Assembly: GCA_030018915.1 (NCBI GenBank)
Contig: JASEHE010000005.1
Location: forward strand, 1 to 36,216
DNA: 36,216 bases
Direction of reading: 5' to 3'
Source: Verrucomicrobiota bacterium
GTDB lineage: Bacteria; Verrucomicrobiota; Kiritimatiellia; UBA8416; SLMC01
Made by a program: the position numbers and the translations under genes. Below are positions 18,797 to 27,321 of this stretch, one piece after another; position 1 is the stretch's first letter; each line of letters starts with the position of its first letter. The notes beneath the pieces are model-generated. The model worked only from the letters and a program-made list of their open reading frames with translations, did no database searches and was not told the origin of the DNA.

Positions 18797-19396
18797 CGGC
18801 TTCACCGTCGGCGCGATTGACAGCGAGCGGCGGAACAATCCTTCGCTCAGGCGCCGGTTCAGCAGGCTGAACGTCATGTGATAGATGCGGTCGCGCTCTT
18901 GGTCTTCGGCCCGGATCGTCCCGCTGACTGCGCGGCTGTTCCACTGCGCCGCCGGCACCCGCGCCCACTCCAGGTGCCAGGCCACCAGGCAGGAAAACGT
19001 CTCGGAATCCACGCTGTCCATCGGCAGATCGCGAACCAGCATCTCCTCCTGGCCGTTAAACAGCCGCGCCCGCACCGGCGAGGGCGGCCCCAGCAGTTCC
19101 ATCTCGGCCAGGCATTCGCGCATCACGTCCGCCATGTCCGCGTCCCGGAGTTCTTCGAAGCCCTGCTGCAACGCCAGTTCGGGATGGAGATGCTCCCGAT
19201 TCAGGTGGCAGGCGGATGGCGCGGTCAATTCGATCAGCGAGCAGGCCGGCCAGTCCTCGCGGATTTCATCAATCAGACTGGGCCAAAATTTGGCGGCCGC
19301 ATTGACGTAACGCGCGCCGCGCACGGTCAACGACCGGGCCTGCGGACGCTCGTCAATCGGATCGTCCTTCTTGAAGTCGGTCAGCAGCCCAGGCAT
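18713..19396 (-). CDS. Uncharacterised 227-aa protein
   Basis: The ATG at 19396 has a good GGAGGG about 5 nt upstream, which with the open frame supports a real gene. No family was recognised. The protein appears soluble, without a signal peptide or membrane segment. It contains Trp/Glu-rich segments (LVAWHLEWARVPAAQW) and a segment SGTIRAEDQERDRIYHMTFS that looks like a beta-hairpin pair. The N-terminal LLTDFKKDDPIDERPQARSL is hydrophilic. It runs towards thpR and overlaps its last 84 bp tail to tail, so the true end may lie earlier, or the last part may be unimportant. Function unknown. Confidence 0.55.
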   Translation of the reverse strand: MPGLLTDFKKDDPIDERPQARSLTVRGARYVNAAAKFWPSLIDEIREDWPACSLIELTAPSACHLNREHLHPELALQQGFEELRDADMADVMRECLAEMELLGPPSPVRARLFNGQEEMLVRDLPMDSVDSETFSCLVAWHLEWARVPAAQWNSRAVSGTIRAEDQERDRIYHMTFSLLNRRLSEGLFRRSLSIAPTVKPLCGERRPVEDGVAGAVGRQNAAHEERL

Positions 19397-19929
19397 GTGG
19401 ACCCTCCGCGCCGGCTCCGTCCGACCGATTCGGATGCCCGGCTGGGCGGGGCCACAACTTCAAGCAGCCTATCACATCCGCCGATCCGCACCAACCGAAA
19501 TCCCGAAGCCTGAGTAGTGTGGCATGGAGCGAAACGGGGTTTTCGGGATCTGGGTGGCTGATTGACTCAAGCGCCTCCAATGGCTTGTGGTCTTGCGAGA
19601 ACTCATCACAAAGGCGCGGGAAAGTATTGTGTGGCGCGAACGCGCATGGCACAATGACCGCCGACAACAGGGAAACCGCCGGTCTCGGCGAGGGAGGCAA
19701 GACAGGGAAGATGAGGCTGGAAACTGGAGAGACATTCTCGAAGCGCCAGCAAGTTTGTGCTTCTCCTGCGCCCAAAGCAAGGATCCAGCGATGAGTTTGT
19801 CGTGTCCAAAGAGCGAACACTGCCGGTTGTCTTTGCCGGTTTCAAGTCTCCCGGTTTCGAGTCTCACGTTCCTGCTTTCCAGCTTCAAGTTTCCAATTTC
19901 CAGTTTCCTGAATTCCCTGAACCCTTCCC
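19397..19929. other. Gene-free stretch with TTTCCAG/GGTTTC tandem tracts
   Basis: 533 bp between divergent genes with no supportable coding frame. Two tandem 15-bp units, CCGGTTTCAAGTCTC and CCGGTTTCGAGTCTC, lie at 19836-19850 and 19851-19865. They are followed by degenerate TTTCCAG/AAGTTTCC units to about 19908. A complementary GGCTGGAAACTGGAGAG occurs at about 19713-19730, so a long imperfect hairpin is possible. Promoters for the M28 peptidase should be here, but none is convincing. Confidence 0.5.
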
Positions 19930-20955
19930 ATGCCTGCTGCCGCCATTAACGCTTTCCCGCGGCCGCGCTCGTTGAAGCGGTTTCTGGCGCGGATCGTCTG
20001 CTGGGTTTTCCTGCTGCTCGTGCTGCCGCTGGGCGTTATCCTGTGGGGCTGCGTCCAGCCTTTGCGCGCGGGCAGCGCCTCGTCTCGGCGCGTCGCGTCC
20101 CCCGACCGGCTCCGGAAACACGTGGTGACTCTCTCCGAGACATACCATCCGCGTTCCTGGGGCCACACGGCCAACCTGGACCTCTGCGCCGATTACATCA
20201 GCAGGCAGCTCGAAAAAACTGGCGCCCGGACCGAATTCCAGGATTACACCGCGCAAGGCGTCGTCTGCCGGAATGTGCGGGCATTCTTCGGCCCGGCAAC
20301 CGGTGAACGGGTGGTGGTCGGCGCCCATTACGACGCTGTGGCCGGCTCGCCTGGCGCGGACGACAATGCCAGCGGCGTGGCCGGCCTGATCGAACTGGCC
20401 GGTCTGCTGGCCGGCGAGACCAACCTGCCCCGGACCATCGAGCTGGTGGCATACACCCTGGAGGAGCCGCCGTTCTTCCGTGGCGAAGAAATGGGGAGTT
20501 TCAGGCATGCGCAGCTTCTGAAACGGGAAGGCGTCAAGGTCCGGGCCATGATCGCTCTGGAGATGATCGGCTACTACCGGGACGAGGAAAACAGCCAGCA
20601 TTTCCCGGTGTTCCTCATGCGCCCGTTCTATCCGAGCCGGGGCGACTTCCTTGCCGTGGTGGGCAACCTGAGCCAGAGCTCTCTCACTCGAGCGGTTCTT
20701 TCCGGCATGAAGGGCGCGACCGATCTGCCGGTCTACTCGATCAACGCGCCCTGGTTCGTGCCGGGCATTGATCTCTCCGACCACCGGAGCTACTGGCATC
20801 ACGGCTTCGACGCCGTCATGGTGACCGACACGGCCTTCTACCGCAACCGCGAGTATCACGGCGCGCGGGACACAGCCGACCGGCTCGACTACACGCGCAT
20901 GGCCCAGGCGGTCGTCGCGGTCCACCAGGCCGTCCTGTCCCTGGCGCGCGAGTAG
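19930..20955 (+). CDS. M28-family zinc aminopeptidase, membrane anchored
   Basis: 341 aa. One N-terminal membrane segment (about 21-44) would place the enzyme on the outer face of the inner membrane. The di-zinc ligands expected for family M28 can be followed: H133 in GAHYDAV, D144 in GADDNASG, the E178-E179 pair in LEEPPF (catalytic base and ligand), a later acidic ligand candidate near E211 or D300, and H310 in EYHGARDT. Substrate peptides are unknown. The start at 19930 has no clear ribosome-binding site. The gene converges on rnr with 21 bp between the stops. No hairpin terminator was found in that gap, only a TTTTTT run at about 20973. Confidence 0.9.
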   Translation: MPAAAINAFPRPRSLKRFLARIVCWVFLLLVLPLGVILWGCVQPLRAGSASSRRVASPDRLRKHVVTLSETYHPRSWGHTANLDLCADYISRQLEKTGARTEFQDYTAQGVVCRNVRAFFGPATGERVVVGAHYDAVAGSPGADDNASGVAGLIELAGLLAGETNLPRTIELVAYTLEEPPFFRGEEMGSFRHAQLLKREGVKVRAMIALEMIGYYRDEENSQHFPVFLMRPFYPSRGDFLAVVGNLSQSSLTRAVLSGMKGATDLPVYSINAPWFVPGIDLSDHRSYWHHGFDAVMVTDTAFYRNREYHGARDTADRLDYTRMAQAVVAVHQAVLSLARE

Positions 20956-20976
20956 CCCATTGGCCCGGATCGTTTT

Positions 20977-23235
20977 TTAGGAGGGCAAAATCCTGGTCCG
21001 CCAGCCTTTGGATGTGGACGGGCAGTCGCCGGCAGCCGTCTTGGCAGCCGGCGCAAAATCAATCTGCATCTTCTGCAGGTTCACCCGGCTCACCGTTACC
21101 CGGATCGGACTGCCCGGTTCCAAGACCCGGTCGCCCAGCCCGCATATTTCACGCTCCCGCGTGAAATATGCGCCCTTCGGGCCATGATGCGCCCGCCCGG
21201 CGGGCGCAAACGGGGCTAGAAAGACCCGCCGGCGATTGCGGTCAACCCGTGGTCGCTTCCCGATCGCCGAGAATGCCGCGGCCGGAATCAGCCCCTGCGT
21301 CTGCAGAGCCGGCGCCTCGACGAATACGCCGATGCGCATGATCCGAACCACCACCGCGTCGTATGTCTCGGCCTCAGGCGCCCGAATGCGAGCCGCCAAA
21401 TACCGGAACTTCATGTTGTCCACGACAAAGCGTTCCGCCTCCTCCGCGGTCCGCTCGCTTTCCGAACAGGCAAAGGCGACCCGAATCAGTTCCTCCTTTT
21501 CGAGGAGCCGCATCCCAGCGCCCAAATGGGTTGGTGTCGTGGCGCCGGCGGGCAATGAAGCGGCAAGTTGCCGGTGAAGAATCAGGTCCGGATAGCGGCG
21601 GATCGGCGAGGTGAAATGAGAGTAGTATCGCTTCGCCAGGCCGAAATGGCCACTGGCCCTGGCGGAGTACAGCGCGCGCTTCATGCTTCGCAGCGCCAGG
21701 GTCCGCGCGTAGTTGGCCAGTGGGTGTCCGCCGATTGCCTGGAGAAACCGCGCAAGGACTCTGGGTTGCGTGATGTCGCCGGGCGAGAATCCGAGTCGGC
21801 CGAGCGCAAAGGTCAGATCGGCCATTTTTTCTTCCGAAGGCGGTTCGTGGAGACGAGCGATGATCGTGACGCCGCGGTTGACCAGTTCGAGCGCCACGGC
21901 CTCGTTAGCGGCGACCATGCATTCCTCGATCAACTGGTGCGAGAGGTCGTTCTCGATCAGACGGAGGCCGGACACGGTCTGCTTGGAGTCCAGGATGATC
22001 TCCATGTCCGGCGCGTCGAGGTCGAGCGCCCCGCGCTCGAAGCGGCGCCGGCGCAGTTGCTGGGCGAGCGCGCTCAACTGAAGAAGCAACGCGCGCGCCG
22101 GCGTTTCGAGCGATGAGTCGTCCTCGAATGCGCGCGGGCGCGGCGGCGGCGGGACTTCGCTCGCCCCGCCGGCCGGCCGGCGCTTGCCGAGCATGTGGAA
22201 TGCCTGTTCATAGGTCAGGCGGACGCGATTTCTGATGATTGTCTTTGCGAACTCGCGGCGAACAACCCGTCCGTTCGGATCGAACGCAAGGAACACCGAC
22301 AGCGCCAGGCGGTCTTCGCCGGGCCGCAGGCTGCACACGCCGTTGGACAGCGAGGTCGGCAGCATGGGCAGAACCCGGTCCGGCAAGTAGACGCTGTTTC
22401 CGCGGCGCCGCGCCTCCCCGTCGAGGGCGCTTCCGGCCCGGACATAGTGACCGACGTCCGCGATGTGCACGCCGAGCACCCGGTTGCCGGACGAATCGGT
22501 GTCGAGGGACAAGGCGTCGTCGAAATCGCGGGCGCGCTCGGGGTCTATGGTAACGATCAGTTTATCACGCGCGTCCATGCGCGGACCCGGGACATGAACG
22601 AGTTCGAGCGCCTGTTCGGATTCCGCAATGACTTCATCGGAGAAAGTTTCGGCCAGGCCGTAGTGCCGGATGGCGGCAAGCGTCTCTGTCGAAAGCGCGC
22701 CTGCCGGTCCCAGCGCCTCTACGATATCGCCCTGCATGGAAGATGGCGCGCCCGCCCGGTCGGCCGCCGGGATGTGTCGCGCCGTAGCGTCTTCGCGAAG
22801 GCGGACGATCACACGGTCGCCGATACCGGCGCCGCGCGCGTCGGCGACGCGGATTCGCGCGTTGAGAGCGCGGTCCGCTGGCGTCACGAACAGGGCGGCG
22901 CCCTCATGCTGGAGAGTGCCCACACATTCGGCCGGCAGTTCCCTGCGGACGGCCGGTCGCCGATGGGCATGCGCGCGCTGGCCGGCGATACGGCCGCTGT
23001 TCCGCGCTCCGGCGTCGGTAGCGTGGCGCCGCGCCGCAGGCAGCGGCCGATGGTAGCGCTGCATGGTTTGGGCCAGGAGTCCCTCGACGCAAAGCCGTTT
23101 GAGCCAGCCGGTCAGTTTTTTCTTGGGCTTGCCTCTGAGGCTGAAGGCTGCGGCAATCTCGCCGGCCGAATAGGCGCGGTCGCATGCCTGCCGGAACAAG
23201 TCCAGGATCAATTCGCGCGCTTCGTTTTTCTTCAT
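20977..23235 (-). CDS. rnr: Ribonuclease R (RNase II/R family) with an in-frame repeat element
   Basis: 752 aa, a 3'-5' exoribonuclease that degrades structured RNA. A helix-turn-helix-like domain comes first (1-60) and OB-type RNA-binding domains follow. The RNB catalytic domain starts near 220, with TIDPERARDFDDALSL carrying the metal-binding aspartates. A C-terminal S1 domain begins around 630 (YDAVVVRIMRIGVFVE). Inside the S1 domain, residues about 672-699 are encoded by the palindromic element at 21137-21219. They sit where other RNase R proteins go straight into the final strand (LGDRV...VNLQKMQIDF), so the element is a 28-residue insertion that keeps the frame. The gene starts 11 bp after thrC and is the last of the rpoD-rrm-thrC-rnr series. 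Confidence 0.93.
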   Translation of the reverse strand: MKKNEARELILDLFRQACDRAYSAGEIAAAFSLRGKPKKKLTGWLKRLCVEGLLAQTMQRYHRPLPAARRHATDAGARNSGRIAGQRAHAHRRPAVRRELPAECVGTLQHEGAALFVTPADRALNARIRVADARGAGIGDRVIVRLREDATARHIPAADRAGAPSSMQGDIVEALGPAGALSTETLAAIRHYGLAETFSDEVIAESEQALELVHVPGPRMDARDKLIVTIDPERARDFDDALSLDTDSSGNRVLGVHIADVGHYVRAGSALDGEARRRGNSVYLPDRVLPMLPTSLSNGVCSLRPGEDRLALSVFLAFDPNGRVVRREFAKTIIRNRVRLTYEQAFHMLGKRRPAGGASEVPPPPRPRAFEDDSSLETPARALLLQLSALAQQLRRRRFERGALDLDAPDMEIILDSKQTVSGLRLIENDLSHQLIEECMVAANEAVALELVNRGVTIIARLHEPPSEEKMADLTFALGRLGFSPGDITQPRVLARFLQAIGGHPLANYARTLALRSMKRALYSARASGHFGLAKRYYSHFTSPIRRYPDLILHRQLAASLPAGATTPTHLGAGMRLLEKEELIRVAFACSESERTAEEAERFVVDNMKFRYLAARIRAPEAETYDAVVVRIMRIGVFVEAPALQTQGLIPAAAFSAIGKRPRVDRNRRRVFLAPFAPAGRAHHGPKGAYFTREREICGLGDRVLEPGSPIRVTVSRVNLQKMQIDFAPAAKTAAGDCPSTSKGWRTRILPS
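21137..21219 (-). repeat. Palindromic element, copy 1, inside the rnr S1 domain
   Basis: 83 bp, colinear without gaps with 27035-27117. It contains a perfect 14-bp hairpin (21141-21154 with 21159-21172, loop TCCC), a small GCCC/GGGC hairpin, and a perfect 9-bp hairpin (21188-21196 with 21200-21208). Its ends are roughly inverted (AGCCCG and CGGGGCTAG). The rnr frame passes through as APFAPAGRAHHGPKGAYFTR and following residues, with no stop. The arms here are perfect, while those of copy 2 carry changes. Confidence 0.88.
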
Positions 23236-23246
23236 AAACCGGGCGC

Positions 23247-24626
23247 CTACACACGCGCCGCGATGTAGTCACGTACGGCCGGCGTCTCCGCCGGCAGGAG
23301 GTCCCGGCGCGTTGGGAGGCCTTGCAGCGAATCCAGCGCCGGGTGATGCGCGAGGTCCCTGCCCGTGGCGCGGCGGATCGTCTCGGCGAACTTGGCCGGG
23401 TGTGCCGTGGCCAGGCTGATCATCGGTTCGGCCGGGTCCAGGTGGCGCGAGGCGACGCAAACGCCGACTGCGCCGTGCGGGTCCAGCAGGTAGCCATGCC
23501 GCTCATGGCACTCGCGGATCGTGGCCAGAGCATCGCTTGTGCCGGCCGTCCCGGCCACGATCAACGGGTCCACGGGGCCGGGCCCGGCCGGACGGTCTTC
23601 CATCCGACCGCGGGCGGCCAGGTCCTTCATGAGCCGGAGTACCCGCCCGGGGTCCTCCCCGGCGCGGTAGTAGAGGTATCGCTCGAAGTTGCTGGCCACC
23701 TGGATATCCATCGAAGGGCTGATCGTGGGTCTGGCCGGCATTGGATGATAGACGCCGGTTTGGTAGAATCGCGCGAGCACGTCGTTCTCGTTGGTGGCCA
23801 GCACGAGGCGGGCAATAGGCAGGCCCATGCGAGCGGCCAGGTAGCCCGCGAAGATATCGCCGAAATTGCCCGTGGGCACGGCGAATCGGACGCGCCGGGC
23901 GCCTGTGCGCTCCATGACGCGGAATGCCGCGTAGAAGTAATACACCACCTGGGGAAGGAGCCGCGCCCAATTGATCGAGTTGACGGACCCCAGGCAGGCG
24001 CGGTCCCGGAATGCCAGGTCGTTGAAAAGCTCCTTGAGAATGCGCTGGCAGTCGTCGAACGCGCCCTCGATGGCGAGATTGAACACGTTGCCGTCGAGCA
24101 CGGAGGTCATCTGTGCTTCCTGGATCGGGCTGACGCGGCCGTGTGGGTACATAACGAAAATGCGGAGCCGCGGCTTTCCGCGGAGGCCCTGGATGGCGGC
24201 GCTGCCGGTATCGCCGCTGGTCGCCGCCACAACGTTGAGCCGCCGGTCGCGCCGGGACAGGATGAAGTCGAAGAGGTTTCCGAGGAACTGGAGGGCTATG
24301 TCCTTGAAGGCGAGGCTCGGCCCGTGGGATAGCTCCAGGATGTGGATAGGGCCCACGGCGACTACCGGCGTGATGTCCGGGTGGCGGAAGGCGGCGTAGC
24401 TGCGCGCGACGAGGGTTCGCCATTCCGCGACCGGCAGATCGGCGAAAAGCCCCATGACCGCAGCGGCCAGCTCCGGATAGGCCAGCGCGCGCCACGCCGC
24501 AAGATGCGCGGAGGCGTCCGGAATGCGATCCGGCACGATCAGGCCTCCATCCCTGGACAACCCCATGAGAACGGCGTCCTGAAAGCCGATCGGAGCGAGG
24601 CCGCCTCTGGTGCTGACGTAGTTCAT
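23247..24626 (-). CDS. thrC: Threonine synthase
   Basis: 459 aa, the length of the long bacterial threonine synthase class. It converts O-phosphohomoserine to threonine with PLP. It begins MNYVSTRGGLAPIGFQDAVL, the typical N-terminal domain. The PLP lysine is in HGPSLAFKDIALQFL, and the phosphate-binding and core motifs ATSGDTGSAAIQG, SVNSINWARLLPQ and VPTGNFGDIFAGY are intact. It lies 24 bp after the RRM gene and 11 bp before rnr on the same strand. Together with metY elsewhere in the window it draws on the homoserine branch, but there is no regulatory link visible. Confidence 0.95.
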   Translation of the reverse strand: MNYVSTRGGLAPIGFQDAVLMGLSRDGGLIVPDRIPDASAHLAAWRALAYPELAAAVMGLFADLPVAEWRTLVARSYAAFRHPDITPVVAVGPIHILELSHGPSLAFKDIALQFLGNLFDFILSRRDRRLNVVAATSGDTGSAAIQGLRGKPRLRIFVMYPHGRVSPIQEAQMTSVLDGNVFNLAIEGAFDDCQRILKELFNDLAFRDRACLGSVNSINWARLLPQVVYYFYAAFRVMERTGARRVRFAVPTGNFGDIFAGYLAARMGLPIARLVLATNENDVLARFYQTGVYHPMPARPTISPSMDIQVASNFERYLYYRAGEDPGRVLRLMKDLAARGRMEDRPAGPGPVDPLIVAGTAGTSDALATIRECHERHGYLLDPHGAVGVCVASRHLDPAEPMISLATAHPAKFAETIRRATGRDLAHHPALDSLQGLPTRRDLLPAETPAVRDYIAARV

Positions 24627-24650
24627 GGCGCGGCGGCCTGAACGAGCGGG

Positions 24651-25058
24651 CTACTTGGCCTCGTTCACGACGATCTTGCGGCCGCAGATGTCCTTGCCGT
24701 TCATGGCGCGGATGGCCGTTTCGGCCTCCTCGCGATTGTCCATCTCCACGAAGCCGAAGCCTCGCGATTTCCCGGTGAAACGGTTGGAGATCACGCGAGC
24801 CGAGGCGACCGAGCCGTAGGCCTTAAAGGTCTTGAACAGTTCCTTTTCCGAAACGTCATAGGACAGGTTGCCCACGTAAAGCTCCACCAGGTCGGACTTG
24901 TCGCCGGCGTCGCCCGCGCGGCGGGAGGGCCCCTTGCCGCGGCTCGACCGGGCAGCGCGCATTCCGGACAGGACGCAGCCGATGACGATGCCAAGCGCGA
25001 ACCATACGGCGGATAACGAGACGGCGTATATGATCAATTCCCGCGTGGAAAGCTGCAT
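24651..25058 (-). CDS. Membrane-tethered RRM RNA-binding protein
   Basis: 135 aa. A hydrophobic helix at about 8-31 (IIYAVSLSAVWFALGIVIGC) is followed by a basic linker (34-52) and a single RNA recognition motif (about 58-135). RNP2 is LYVGNL at 60-65 and RNP1 is KSRGFGFVEM at 97-106, both with the aromatic residues that stack on RNA. Bacterial glycine-rich RRM proteins are usually soluble, so a membrane helix in front is unusual. The positively charged linker after the helix suggests the RRM stays in the cytoplasm. The ATG has AAGGAG 6 nt upstream. It lies 69 bp after rpoD and 24 bp before thrC. Confidence 0.9.
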   Translation of the reverse strand: MQLSTRELIIYAVSLSAVWFALGIVIGCVLSGMRAARSSRGKGPSRRAGDAGDKSDLVELYVGNLSYDVSEKELFKTFKAYGSVASARVISNRFTGKSRGFGFVEMDNREEAETAIRAMNGKDICGRKIVVNEAK

Positions 25059-25106
25059 GTCTGACTCCTTAGCTGTGTGGGGACTCTATCGCCGGATGCG
25101 CCCGGT

Positions 25107-25122
25107 CGGTCCCAATGGACCG
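25107..25122 (-). other. Hairpin between rpoD and the RRM gene
   Basis: Perfect 6-bp arms CGGTCC / GGACCG with a CAAT loop, 5 bp past the rpoD stop. There is no U-run after it on the minus strand. It may act as an mRNA-stabilising or processing structure, or as a partial terminator, within the rpoD-rrm-thrC-rnr series. Confidence 0.35.
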
Positions 25123-25127
25123 GACGC

Positions 25128-27029
<1,902 letters not shown>

Positions 27030-27034
27030 GCTCT

Positions 27035-27117
27035 AGCCCGCATATTTCACACTCCCGCGTGAAACATGCGCCCTTCGGGCCGCGATGCGCCCGCCCAGCG
27101 CGCACAAACAAAGCTAG
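27035..27117 (-). repeat. Palindromic element, copy 2, in the rpoD leader
   Basis: Same 83-bp element and same orientation as at 21137-21219, with scattered substitutions and no gaps. The first hairpin has 12-bp arms with one mismatch (27039-27050 with 27059-27070). The GC-rich third hairpin is degraded. The end nearest rpoD is 5 bp from the ATG, so the hairpin base stands about 10 nt upstream of the start codon, in the ribosome landing zone. The copy therefore lies within the transcribed leader if the promoter at 27208-27236 is used. Confidence 0.88.
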
Positions 27118-27207
27118 CCACGTTCGCGGCGTCTCTCGACACCACGTCACGGGCTAGAACCCTTGGGAGGCCCAGCTTTTCCCCGGTAGGACAAGACACT
27201 CCGGCGC

Positions 27208-27236
27208 TTCTTAGTGCGATCGGCCGGCATTGTCAA
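27208..27236 (-). promoter_or_regulatory. Sigma-70-type promoter for rpoD
   Basis: On the minus strand a perfect TTGACA (27236-27231), a 17-nt spacer and TAAGAA (27213-27208). The expected transcription start near 27200 gives a leader of about 170 nt that includes palindromic element copy 2. The rest of 27118-27321 shows no gene. Confidence 0.65.
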
Positions 27237-27321
27237 GCGTTTCCGCGAAAGAACGCCGCATCGTCTCTTCTTAGCGGCGAAAGTGCTAAACACCGTGCAG
27301 ACACGCGACTTGGGAACCAAT

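Noticed and set aside
19353-19888. Minus-strand frames in the 19397-19929 gap as genes
   Set aside because: Low-complexity composition, no ribosome-binding site, and they run through the tandem TTTCCAG tracts; no protein-like pattern.
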